Origin: Cohaesibacter sp. | Lineage (GTDB): Bacteria; Pseudomonadota; Alphaproteobacteria; Rhizobiales; Cohaesibacteraceae | Direction: 5' to 3' | DNA length: 33,360 nt | Assembly: GCA_025800145.1 (NCBI GenBank) | Contig: JAOXSH010000108.1 | Span: 1-33,360, forward strand | In this document: one piece after another, positions 19,128 to 27,016 of the stretch | How the letters are laid out: the number at the start of each line of letters is the position of its first letter | Position numbering within the stretch: position 1 is the stretch's first letter | Made by a program: the position numbers and the translations under genes | The notes under the pieces: generated by a model | Databases searched by the model: none | What the model was told of the DNA's origin: nothing | Seen by the model: only the letters and a program-made list of their open reading frames with translations

Positions 19128-19799
19128 ATGAGAGTGTTGCTTGTTGAGGACAATCAGGCGCTAGCCGAGACGGTTATCGAGCGCTTCAAGAAGGAAGGCC
19201 ACGTCATTGATCACGAAAGTGATGGAGACGAGGCCAATGATCTCTTGCGCCACAAGCATTTCGATCTGATCCTGCTCGACATCAATCTGCCGGGTAAAAA
19301 CGGATTCGAAGTGCTGCGCTCTCTGCGTGCCCGCAAACTTGATACGCCTGTGCTGGTTCTATCCGCCCGCTCCGAGATTGACGACAGGGTTGTGGGGCTG
19401 GATGCAGGGGCAGATGACTATCTCACCAAGCCATTTGATTTTCGCGAGTTGATCGCCCGCTGCCGGGTGCTTGCCCGGCGCAAATCCGGCCATGCCAGAA
19501 ACCTTTATGAAGTGGGCAATTTCTCCTTTGACTGGGGCGCGAAGCAAGCCAATGTGAATGGTATGGATATTCAGCTGCGCAACAAGGAGGTACAGCTGTT
19601 GGAAATGTTCTTGACCAATCTGGGCCGGGTGCTGACAAAAGAAGAAATAGCCGACAAGATCTACAGCTTCGAAGAGGCACCCAGTTTGAATGCAGTCGAG
19701 CAGATCATCGCGCGTCTACGAAGAAAAATGGATGGCTCCCCCTTCCTTCTCAAAACTGTGCGCGGCCTTGGATATATCGCCCAGATGGATGATGTATGA
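19128..19799 (+). CDS. tctD: OmpR-family response regulator of tricarboxylate transport
   Basis: Product of 223 residues. The receiver domain has the acidic pair in LLVEDNQ, phosphorylation site Asp51 in LILLDINLPG, and the conserved Lys in DDYLTKPFD. The C-terminal winged helix has NKEVQLLEMFLTN, VLTKEEIADKIY and ARLRRKM, with KTVRGLGYI at the end, all standard for OmpR/QseB-type regulators. GAGG precedes the start. It is coupled to the kinase gene by ATGA and lies next to tctCBA, so control of that operon and of its own is a strong inference. Confidence 0.93.
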   Translation: MRVLLVEDNQALAETVIERFKKEGHVIDHESDGDEANDLLRHKHFDLILLDINLPGKNGFEVLRSLRARKLDTPVLVLSARSEIDDRVVGLDAGADDYLTKPFDFRELIARCRVLARRKSGHARNLYEVGNFSFDWGAKQANVNGMDIQLRNKEVQLLEMFLTNLGRVLTKEEIADKIYSFEEAPSLNAVEQIIARLRRKMDGSPFLLKTVRGLGYIAQMDDV

Positions 19800-21244
19800 G
19801 CCCCCCTCATATACAAAAATCTCCACCACAGAAATCCATGCGTCAACGCCTGCTACTGGGCATGGCTGCTGGGTTTCTGCTCATTCTGGCGCTGCTGTCC
19901 ATCGGCTTCTGGAGCTATGCGCAACAAGCCGCCAATGCATCATATGACCGCCTGTTACGGGGAGCTGCTCTCTCCATTCTGGAACGCATCTATCTCAGTG
20001 GCGACAATGTGCGCGTAGACATTCCCTATTCTTCTCTGGAAACCCTTGGCCTTGCCAAGGATGATCGCATTTTCTATCGCATTTTCACCCAAGACAATGT
20101 CACCATCACCGCCTCTCACGCCCTTGTACCAGCAATCAACTATCAGCCCAAGGAAACACCGGTCTATTGGGAGGACTGGTTCAGTGGAGAGCCCGTTCGC
20201 TTCATGCAACAGGCCCGTTTGCTGACAGGCAATCGCAAATCAGTCTGGGTCATTGTGCAACTGGGTCAGACACGGATCGCCCGCAATGACATGATGCAGG
20301 ATTTCTTCTGGCGAGGCTTTATCGTTGCACTCTTCATCACCTGTGTCGGGCTGTTCTTCGTGTGGATCGGCATCAACCGCGCCCTGCATCCGCTCATTGA
20401 TATCGAACGGGATTTGCGCAAGCGTGATATTTCCGATTTCACGCCTCTCAAAGCCACCCCGCCGCGCGAAGTTGCCAGTCTGATCTCCTCCATCAACGGC
20501 TTCATCTTCCGACTGAAAAACAACCTCGACAATTCACAAATCTTCATCGCCGATGTTACTCATCAGATCAGAACCGCCTTGTCAGCTTTGCAAGGCCAAC
20601 TGGAGCTGGCAGGGGAGGAACTGGATCCTCAAAATCTACAAGACCGGTTGGAGAGAGCGAAGAAGCAGTCGAAACATACCATCCACCTGACCAATCAGTT
20701 GCTGTCCCATGCCATGGTCATCCATCGCGCCGACCATCAGGTGGTCTCGGACCTTCATCTGATTTCCGTGTTGAAAGGATCACTCGAACACATCATTCGC
20801 GATCAGGTGAAATCGGACATTGAATTCTCGCTATCCATCGATCCCAAACTGGAGAGAGACAAAGGGGTCGATCATGAGGCCGATCTCATTACCGGGGATG
20901 AAATTTCCATTCGTGAGGCCATCCGTAACATCATAGACAATGCCATAAAGCACGGCCCCAAAGACAACCAGATCGACATTTCCCTTTTCACCAGCAATGA
21001 TCAGATCGTCCTGAAGGTGGATGATGCTGGCCCCGGTATTCCTTGCGCAAAACGGGACAAGGCAATCGAGCGGTTCTATACCACAATGCCGGAAGGAGAA
21101 GGAACAGGCCTCGGGCTCAGCATCGTTCATCAAGTAGCCCTCAGCCACACAGCCAAATTGTCCCTGTCCTCTTCCCCCAATGGTGGACTTGGGGTGAGTT
21201 TGAGTTTCACAAGAAAGTCAGGGGAGCAAGATGCAGAAAACTAA
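19796..21244 (+). CDS. tctE: TctE-like sensor histidine kinase
   Basis: Product of 482 residues. Two membrane segments, about 20-41 and 174-194, bracket a periplasmic sensor domain of the 2CSK_N type. After a HAMP-like linker comes the H-box with His256 (VTHQIRTALSAL). The ATPase domain shows the N box IRNIIDNAIKHG, G1 DDAGPGIP and G2 GTGLGLSIVHQV. It would sense periplasmic tricarboxylate, directly or through a binding protein, and phosphorylate TctD. Its end overlaps the next gene by 14 bases. Confidence 0.92.
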   Translation: MSPPHIQKSPPQKSMRQRLLLGMAAGFLLILALLSIGFWSYAQQAANASYDRLLRGAALSILERIYLSGDNVRVDIPYSSLETLGLAKDDRIFYRIFTQDNVTITASHALVPAINYQPKETPVYWEDWFSGEPVRFMQQARLLTGNRKSVWVIVQLGQTRIARNDMMQDFFWRGFIVALFITCVGLFFVWIGINRALHPLIDIERDLRKRDISDFTPLKATPPREVASLISSINGFIFRLKNNLDNSQIFIADVTHQIRTALSALQGQLELAGEELDPQNLQDRLERAKKQSKHTIHLTNQLLSHAMVIHRADHQVVSDLHLISVLKGSLEHIIRDQVKSDIEFSLSIDPKLERDKGVDHEADLITGDEISIREAIRNIIDNAIKHGPKDNQIDISLFTSNDQIVLKVDDAGPGIPCAKRDKAIERFYTTMPEGEGTGLGLSIVHQVALSHTAKLSLSSSPNGGLGVSLSFTRKSGEQDAEN

Positions 21245-22304
21245 ATCAGGATCATCAACGCTCTGGCTGTTGTCACTACTCATGCTCATTTGTGTGCTCA
21301 CAAATCGGCCTGCCTCGGCGCAAACGAAATTGCACATCCATAGCGCAACCGACACGACTGCCATTCAAAATCTGATCGCCCGGTTTGAAGAGCTGAACCG
21401 GGATATTGACGTCATCTATCACGAATATAACACCAACCATCTGTTTGACACTCTTATGCGTGCCCCGCGTTCACCAGACGCAAAAATCGATCTTGTCATA
21501 AGCTCAGCCATGGATTTGCAGGTAAAATTGGTCAATGAAGGGCTAGCCAGTCCCTATCAATCAGATGCAACATCATCGGTTCCGGGTTGGGCCAGCTGGC
21601 GCGACGAGCTATATGGCTTTACCTATGAGCCTCTGGTGCTGGCCTATAACAGGCAGGCCTTTGAGAACAATGCCCTGAAGCTACCCTCCTCCCACTCGGA
21701 TCTTGCAGATTTGCTGGGCTCCAATACAGAGACCTTCTCGGGAAAGGTTGGCACTTATGATATCAATCGTGCTGGGTCCGGATATCTGTTCATCACACAG
21801 GACGCAATCCAGAGCGATCAGGTTTTTCGTTTGATGGAAGCTCTCAGTCGCAGTCAGACCCGCACCTATTGCTGTAGCTCGGATATTCTGGATCTGGTCA
21901 CGGAAGGAAAACTGATACTTGGTTATAACCTGATTGGCTCTTACGCCTTGGAAAAACAAAAGCAGGATGAAAGACTGGGCGTGTCGCTTTTTCAGGATTA
22001 TACCATCGTTCTGGCACGCACCGCCTTCATCTACAAGTTTGCCCCCAATCAGGCGGCAGCAGAACGCTTTTTGGAATTTCTACTCTCCCGCCAGGGACAA
22101 TCAGAAATAGCTAGCAATTCTGCACTCATTCCCATTGCACCGGAATTGCGTCAATCCAGCCTGCCAGAGAACTGGACCAGCGCCTATTTGCCCATCAAAC
22201 TTGGCATCGGCTTGCTCGCCTATCAGGACGGTATGAAGCGCAAGCACTTTCTTGATATCTGGAACAATGCACTCAGACTGCAAAATAAATACACTACACC
22301 CTAG
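21231..22304 (+). CDS. Periplasmic solute-binding protein (iron-ABC type) linked to TctDE
   Basis: Product of 357 residues with a signal peptide (LWLLSLLMLICVLTN, cleavage after PASA, then QTKLHIHSATD). The fold markers are those of extracellular solute-binding proteins: IDLVISSAMDLQVKLVNEG, GFTYEPLVLAYNRQAF and a helical C-terminus with AAERFLEFLLSRQGQ. It overlaps tctE by 14 bases with GGGGAG as ribosome site. No ABC permease or ATPase gene is adjacent. It therefore probably acts as a periplasmic ligand sensor for TctE and not as an uptake component. A Cys-Cys pair (TYCCSSD) is visible mid-protein. Confidence 0.85.
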   Translation: MQKTKSGSSTLWLLSLLMLICVLTNRPASAQTKLHIHSATDTTAIQNLIARFEELNRDIDVIYHEYNTNHLFDTLMRAPRSPDAKIDLVISSAMDLQVKLVNEGLASPYQSDATSSVPGWASWRDELYGFTYEPLVLAYNRQAFENNALKLPSSHSDLADLLGSNTETFSGKVGTYDINRAGSGYLFITQDAIQSDQVFRLMEALSRSQTRTYCCSSDILDLVTEGKLILGYNLIGSYALEKQKQDERLGVSLFQDYTIVLARTAFIYKFAPNQAAAERFLEFLLSRQGQSEIASNSALIPIAPELRQSSLPENWTSAYLPIKLGIGLLAYQDGMKRKHFLDIWNNALRLQNKYTTP

Positions 22305-22306
22305 CC

Positions 22307-22366
22307 TTTGTTTCTAAGTATATTTTTGTCCGAAAACCGCACACATTTTTCGAAAAATATGCTCTA
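22307..22366. repeat. Second copy of the MITE inner repeat
   Basis: The 60 bases match 15783-15842 with only two differences, in the same orientation. It contains the REP-type palindrome with loop CCGCACAC. It starts three bases after the stop of the solute-binding protein gene. Confidence 0.9.
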
Positions 22367-22367
22367 G

Positions 22368-22451
22368 GCTCATTGAATCCACCATATAACGCGTGGCTAT
22401 GCGGCGCCAATCCTTGAGACGCCCGAACATGGTCTCGATTTTATGCCGTTG
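22368..22451 (-). pseudogene. Remnant of an IS5-family transposase
   Basis: Read on the minus strand from 22451, the fragment encodes QRHKIET followed by MFGRLKDWRRIATRY. This is the conserved C-terminal region of IS5-family (IS427-like) DDE transposases, and the Glu of KIE is the third catalytic residue. The match stops after about 24 residues, where the REP-like repeat takes over, so no active enzyme is possible. Confidence 0.8.
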
Positions 22452-22457
22452 GTATTA
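22443..22457. repeat. Core repeat ATGCCGTTGGTATTA at the end of manC
   Basis: Identical to the right end of the MITE (15917-15931). It supplies the TAA stop of manC and on its other side is in frame with the transposase remnant, where CAACGGCAT encodes Gln-Arg-His. Confidence 0.8.
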
Positions 22458-23891
22458 ACTGCGCGCATATTCATCTTCATAGCGCACGATATCATCTTCT
22501 CCCAGATAACTGCCCGTTTGTACTTCAATCAGAACCATTGGGATTTTGCCGGGATTTTCCAGACGGTGTATTTCGCCAAGAGGTATATAAACAGACTGAT
22601 TTTCGGTCAGCAATTTGACGTCATCACCGATGGTAACTTTTGCGGTACCAGCAACAACAATCCAATGTTCAGAGCGATGGAAATGGCTTTGCAAGCTCAA
22701 AGAGCGGCCAGGTTTTACAACGATGCGTTTTACCTGAAAGCGATCATCCAACACCAGAGTTTCAAACCATCCCCAGGGGCGATGATCCATTGGAAAAGCA
22801 ACCGCTTGACGAGACTCTTTTGCTTTCAGACTGGAGACAGCTTTCTTCACATCTTGTGCGCGGCTCATATCGGCCACCAAGACGGCATCGGGCATGGCAA
22901 TGGCCATAACATTATCAAGACCAATGCCAACCACTTCCAGATTGGCATGTTCCGAACGCAATAAGGAATTTTTGCAATCGATCGAGGTTGAAGGGCCGCT
23001 CAAGGCCACATCATTTTCATCCTTTTTGCTTTCACGCCAAACAGCATCCCATCCCCCCAAATCAGACCAGCCGGCAGAGAAAGGCACAACCGACAGATTG
23101 TCAGCTTTTTCCATAACAGCATAATCAATGGAAATGGAATCTGCTTTCCCAAATGCTTCTGGCTCCAGACGCAGGAAACCCAGATCATGTTTGCCTTTGT
23201 CAACGGCGGCTTGGACCGTGTTGATCAAGCTTGGGCAATGGCTTTGAAATGCTTCAATGATGGTTTTAACCGAAAAAAGAAAAATGCCCGCATTCCAGAG
23301 ATAATTGCCAGAATCCAGCATGGTTTTTGCGTGTTCCAGATCTGGCTTTTCGACAAATCTTTTTAGATCCATGGCGCTGTTGCAAGTGCTATCAGGACTT
23401 TTCGTCAATTCCAGATAGCCATATCCTGTTTCTGGATAGGTTGGCTTGATGCCGAATGTCACCATATTACCGTTTTGAGCCGCTTCGACGGCTTGCTCTA
23501 CGGCTTTTTGAAAAGCAGCCCCATCAGGGATCATATGATCAGAAGGGCTCACGAGCATAAGAGCGTCAGGATTGTCTTTTTGCAGCCATAGAGCAGCCGC
23601 CAGAATAGCGGGGGCTGTGTTACGCCCTTCCGGCTCAATCAAAATAGCACAGGGATCAATGCCGATTTCATTCAATTGTTCTGTTACGATGAAGCGAAAA
23701 TCTGAATTGGTAAGGATGACAGGATCTGCAAATTTATGACCTGACAGCAAATTTGCAGAGGCCTGAAACATGGTCTTGTCACCCATAAGAGGCACAAATT
23801 GTTTTGGATAAGATTTGCGCGATAAAGGCCACAATCGTGTGCCTGAGCCGCCACAAAGAAGAATGGGAGTAATCGCAACAGAATGAGTCAT
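22455..23891 (-). CDS. manC: Mannose-1-phosphate guanylyltransferase / mannose-6-phosphate isomerase
   Basis: Product of 478 residues, the normal size for the two-domain enzyme. The start is ATG 23891 (MTHSVAITPILL), chosen because the nucleotidyltransferase signature LLCGGSGTRLWPLSRKSYPK begins at once; the ribosome site is weak. FVEKPD is the second GMP motif. The C-terminal cupin domain is visible as RPWGWFE, GRSLSLQSHFHRSEHW and IPLGEIHRLENPG, with the metal-binding His residues. It makes GDP-mannose, the substrate of Gmd 8 kb away. It stands alone between two unrelated blocks; its stop lies in a core repeat. Confidence 0.95.
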   Translation of the reverse strand: MTHSVAITPILLCGGSGTRLWPLSRKSYPKQFVPLMGDKTMFQASANLLSGHKFADPVILTNSDFRFIVTEQLNEIGIDPCAILIEPEGRNTAPAILAAALWLQKDNPDALMLVSPSDHMIPDGAAFQKAVEQAVEAAQNGNMVTFGIKPTYPETGYGYLELTKSPDSTCNSAMDLKRFVEKPDLEHAKTMLDSGNYLWNAGIFLFSVKTIIEAFQSHCPSLINTVQAAVDKGKHDLGFLRLEPEAFGKADSISIDYAVMEKADNLSVVPFSAGWSDLGGWDAVWRESKKDENDVALSGPSTSIDCKNSLLRSEHANLEVVGIGLDNVMAIAMPDAVLVADMSRAQDVKKAVSSLKAKESRQAVAFPMDHRPWGWFETLVLDDRFQVKRIVVKPGRSLSLQSHFHRSEHWIVVAGTAKVTIGDDVKLLTENQSVYIPLGEIHRLENPGKIPMVLIEVQTGSYLGEDDIVRYEDEYARS

Positions 23892-24278
23892 GGAGGGTAT
23901 ACCAAGATATTTGCAAAAGAGAGTGAAATGCACAAAGGGTTTATGCTCATATACGGCTAGGCAAAGCAACAGCAATTTGGCATTTCGGAGAGGATATGAG
24001 ATGCGAGCGTAATGATATTGCTCTGAAACCGCTCTATTATTTATGGAATTCAGACAGGTATTACAGATATAGTTGAGATATAGCGGATCGTTCCATCTGA
24101 TTTTGCCTTTGGTGTTCTTGAAAAATATAGACAAATATATATAGCTCTAACTTTAACGTTATAATTAATGTTATTGTTATATATAATGTTAATTATAACG
24201 CTATCTCTATCTTTTTGGTTATCGTTAATGGTATCTTTATCGTTAATGGGCATGATTATGAAAAACAGGAAATCAATC
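23892..24278. other. AT-rich intergenic region, manC / parA
   Basis: These 387 bases hold no convincing gene. The right half is strikingly AT-rich and contains the palindrome and direct repeats listed next. Promoters for divergent manC and parA must lie here. Confidence 0.5.
24157..24249 (+). promoter_or_regulatory. Palindrome and direct repeats before parA, possible centromere/operator
   Basis: CGTTATAATTAA (24157-24168) pairs exactly with TTAATTATAACG (24189-24200). Downstream, TTATCGTTAATGG occurs at 24219-24231 and again at 24237-24249, 18 bases apart. Repeats directly upstream of a ParA gene are typical of partition operators and centromeres; the function here is inferred. Confidence 0.5.
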
Positions 24279-25010
24279 ATGTATGTTATTACCTTTGCCA
24301 ATCCCAAAGGCGGAAGCGGAAAGACCACATCAGCTTTGTTGTTAGCAGAGCAGATTTTCCATGCAGGGGCCAAAGTGGCTATATTGGACTGTGATCCCAA
24401 TCAGAATATCGTCCAGTGGGGGGCGCTTCGTCAGGAGCAGGGCAGGCCTGTTCCTTTCCATATTGAACCAGTGCCATCTGAGGATATGGTTCTGGAAAAG
24501 ATTGAAGCCCTATCAAAAGATATGGATTATCTGATTGTTGATCTGGAAGGAACAGCGTCTCAGACGGTCACTTATGCAATCAGCCAGTCTGATCTGGTTC
24601 TGATCCCATTTGAGCCAACGCCAATGGAAGCAAGACAAGCTGCTCGAGCTGTTCAATTGGTGTGCAATGCCGGGCGCATGCTCAAACGCTCAATTCCCCA
24701 CGCTTTGTTATTCACTCGAGTGAATGCTGCTTTCCAAACCAATGACGAAAAGGATGTTCGTAAGGAAACAACAGATAGCGATATTGCTATCTTGGAAACT
24801 TCAATTGTCCGTCGATCTGCTTTTACGCGCATTTTCCGGGAAGGCATGTTCTTAAGCGAATTGCTGGAAGCCGCTCAAAAAGATGCACAAGGTAGAACAA
24901 AATCCCAGCAGGAGCGTTTGCTTAAACCATTTGAGAGCGCAACCCAGAATGCAAAACATTATGCGCAAGAAGTGGTCAGAGCGCTTCAAAGCGAGGAGGA
25001 AGCAGCATGA
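24279..25010 (+). CDS. ParA-family ATPase (ParF-like, no HTH)
   Basis: Product of 243 residues. The start is ATG 24279 with AGGAA eight bases upstream; an in-frame ATG at 24258 would add seven residues. The deviant Walker A is NPKGGSGKTTSALLLAE with both signature lysines. Walker A' is LDCDPNQNIVQW and Walker B YLIVDLEG. There is no N-terminal helix-turn-helix, so it is of the short ParF or VirC1 type. The next gene overlaps by ATGA. It has no link to polysaccharide synthesis that I can see. It could be a relic of a plasmid or an orphan ParA positioning cargo. Confidence 0.88.
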   Translation: MYVITFANPKGGSGKTTSALLLAEQIFHAGAKVAILDCDPNQNIVQWGALRQEQGRPVPFHIEPVPSEDMVLEKIEALSKDMDYLIVDLEGTASQTVTYAISQSDLVLIPFEPTPMEARQAARAVQLVCNAGRMLKRSIPHALLFTRVNAAFQTNDEKDVRKETTDSDIAILETSIVRRSAFTRIFREGMFLSELLEAAQKDAQGRTKSQQERLLKPFESATQNAKHYAQEVVRALQSEEEAA

Positions 25011-25321
25011 GCTATGGATTTAACAAGTCTGAGCACTCACCGGATCCAGCCATTACATTGCCAGCTCCCAAGAAAGAAAAACCCGATAGCAGACAGGCGG
25101 TCTCCAAAGCGCTCGATGCTGGAAAAAAATTGGGTTTTGTCTCACGGCAAACACAAACCAGACGAAAGCCAGGGCCAAGACGGACAGAAGCACAGGGCAA
25201 ATTGACCCTGACGGGTCCACAAAGAGTGATTGAACGTTTGCAGGCTTATGCAGACAGTCTGGGAGGCGTGCCTTATTGGCAAGCGGTTGAAAAATTGCTT
25301 GATGAGCAGGAGCGTCTTTAA
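25007..25321 (+). CDS. Small ribbon-helix-helix-like partner of ParA
   Basis: Product of 104 residues, coupled to parA by ATGA. The first 60 residues are polar and basic (QTQTRRKPGPRRTEAQ) and look disordered. The C-terminal part fits a ribbon-helix-helix: strand GKLTLTG, helix PQRVIERLQAYADSLGG, helix PYWQAVEKLLDEQER. Small RHH proteins with flexible N-termini (ParG, omega) are the DNA-binding partners of short ParA proteins. That role here is inferred from fold and gene order; I recognise no exact family. Confidence 0.7.
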   Translation: MSYGFNKSEHSPDPAITLPAPKKEKPDSRQAVSKALDAGKKLGFVSRQTQTRRKPGPRRTEAQGKLTLTGPQRVIERLQAYADSLGGVPYWQAVEKLLDEQERL

Positions 25322-25512
25322 ACGAATATTATCCGGCATTTGTCGTAGCGATATTCCTCAAACGATCAAGATATGTCATTTTTTGCGAGATTGGCAGAGC
25401 AATTTTGATCCTGTTGCCAAGCTTGAATGCAAAAGATATTGGCGATAAAGAGAGGGCGCTTATTATTCAAACCATGTGTCTTTGCTGGTTTGTCAAAACC
25501 AGAGGCGTTGAG

Positions 25513-26781
25513 ATGCAAACAAAGGCTGATCGCATGGATGCGATGATCAAACATCCATGGTTTGTAGCAATAGCCACACTTTTTCTTTTGGCAGGTCCTT
25601 TCATTGCGATGATTGGCAATGCTGCCTCTGATCTATGGCTATCTTTGATTGCGGTCTTTTTTCTGGCGCGCGCATTTTTTTATAAAGAGTGGCAGTGGGC
25701 GAAAGAGGGCTGGTTTTTACTGGCTCTGCTTTTCTGGTTTTGGATGATTATCGCATCAGCTCTCTCGCTTTGGCCTGAAGAGTCGTTTCGCCATGCATTG
25801 CCATGGATCCGTTTTCCGGTTTTTGCGATGGCCTTTGCCTATTTTGCCAAATATAGTCCGGCTATTCACCGTGCAACCTTGATCAGTTTTGTTGTTGCGA
25901 TTTGTATTATGAGTGTCGTGTTGGTGATTGAGCGCTATAACAATATGGATGCGCTCAAGCTTTATGGTACTTGGAAGCAGCATCTTAAAGCGGGTTGGTA
26001 TATGATTGGCTATGGATTGCCAATCTTATTATGGTGCATGGAAAAATTGGATGGTAAATCATCCATTATCACAGTCGTGGCGCTTTTGGTCATTGTCTCT
26101 GTCACAGCCAATACCGGCGACATTTACAATACACTTTTGATGATTTTTGCCTTGGGGCTTTTGTTCATTGCGCAAAATGCCAGAAACTGGTTGCGCATGG
26201 CCTTTGTTTTTGTCTCATCAGGGTGTCTTGCTGTGTTTGGTTTTTTCTTTCTGTTGGGAGAAACGCTACAAGAGAGATTTATACATGGCTTGATGGTTCG
26301 TCTGCCTTGGTTGCCGAGCAGTGATTACTATTCTGCTTGGATGGGCGGCATCCGGGTTGGTTTGCTGGAGCCTGTTTTGGGGGTCGGGGCTGATAATTTT
26401 GATCGCTATTGCAAGCAGGAAACAATTTTCGCTCATCTCGATATTCAGATGTGCCAATCTCATCCCCACAATCTCTATATTCAGACATTTGCCGAATTGG
26501 GGTTGGTTGGTCTGTGCCTTTTTGTGCTTATGGGCCTTGCTCTTTTTGTCAAAGTTTTACCGTTGCAAGACAGAGGCTTTTATAGAAAAGCCTATAGCTG
26601 GATGATGCTGCCGCAAAAAATTATGTCCAAGCAAGCCATTGTCCTGATTTTCGTTCTCTTCTGGCCCATTTCCAGCTATTCAGAAGCCTTTGGCCAGCAT
26701 AAGAACTTTTTTACCTGGTTGAATATCGGTTGGGCTTTGGCATTGGTCCAGCGCTATAAGATAGACTCTAGGCTAAATTAA
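25513..26781 (+). CDS. O-antigen ligase/polymerase (Wzy_C/WaaL family)
   Basis: Product of 422 residues from ATG 25513, which has AGAGG seven bases upstream; the frame is open further back but without a better start. About 11 hydrophobic segments are seen. The long periplasmic loop before the last segments carries HPHNLYIQTFAELGLVG (317-333), the conserved His motif of WaaL ligases. Since the chain is exported by Wzm/Wzt, no Wzy polymerase is needed, so a ligase joining O-antigen to lipid A-core is more likely than a polymerase. Confidence 0.82.
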   Translation: MQTKADRMDAMIKHPWFVAIATLFLLAGPFIAMIGNAASDLWLSLIAVFFLARAFFYKEWQWAKEGWFLLALLFWFWMIIASALSLWPEESFRHALPWIRFPVFAMAFAYFAKYSPAIHRATLISFVVAICIMSVVLVIERYNNMDALKLYGTWKQHLKAGWYMIGYGLPILLWCMEKLDGKSSIITVVALLVIVSVTANTGDIYNTLLMIFALGLLFIAQNARNWLRMAFVFVSSGCLAVFGFFFLLGETLQERFIHGLMVRLPWLPSSDYYSAWMGGIRVGLLEPVLGVGADNFDRYCKQETIFAHLDIQMCQSHPHNLYIQTFAELGLVGLCLFVLMGLALFVKVLPLQDRGFYRKAYSWMMLPQKIMSKQAIVLIFVLFWPISSYSEAFGQHKNFFTWLNIGWALALVQRYKIDSRLN

Positions 26782-27016
26782 TGAGTCCTGAGCCTAAGGA
26801 ATTGGTTTTAAAAAGCTCCGCCTAAATTCTTTATGATTGATTGCATGTTGGCGCAAATCTGCATAAGAGACATCATAAAAGCATAGACAAGTCATTGGCG
26901 GTGAAACTGGATCGCAATGATGACAGCGAAGGCTGAGAGAGTTAGAGCCTGTCCTAAGAAACACATATGCAATTTTCGGATCGAGTAGGCTCTAGGCAAA
27001 GAGGAATGGGTATTTC

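Noticed and set aside
23892-24134. N-terminal extension of ManC by about 80 residues
   Set aside because: The frame is open, but family similarity begins at residue 891-numbered ATG (23891) and the extension is AT-rich, without domain features.
24168-24278. N-terminal hydrophobic extension of the ParA protein
   Set aside because: The leucine- and isoleucine-rich stretch comes from the AT-rich repeats. The start at 24279 has a good ribosome site and the family's usual beginning.
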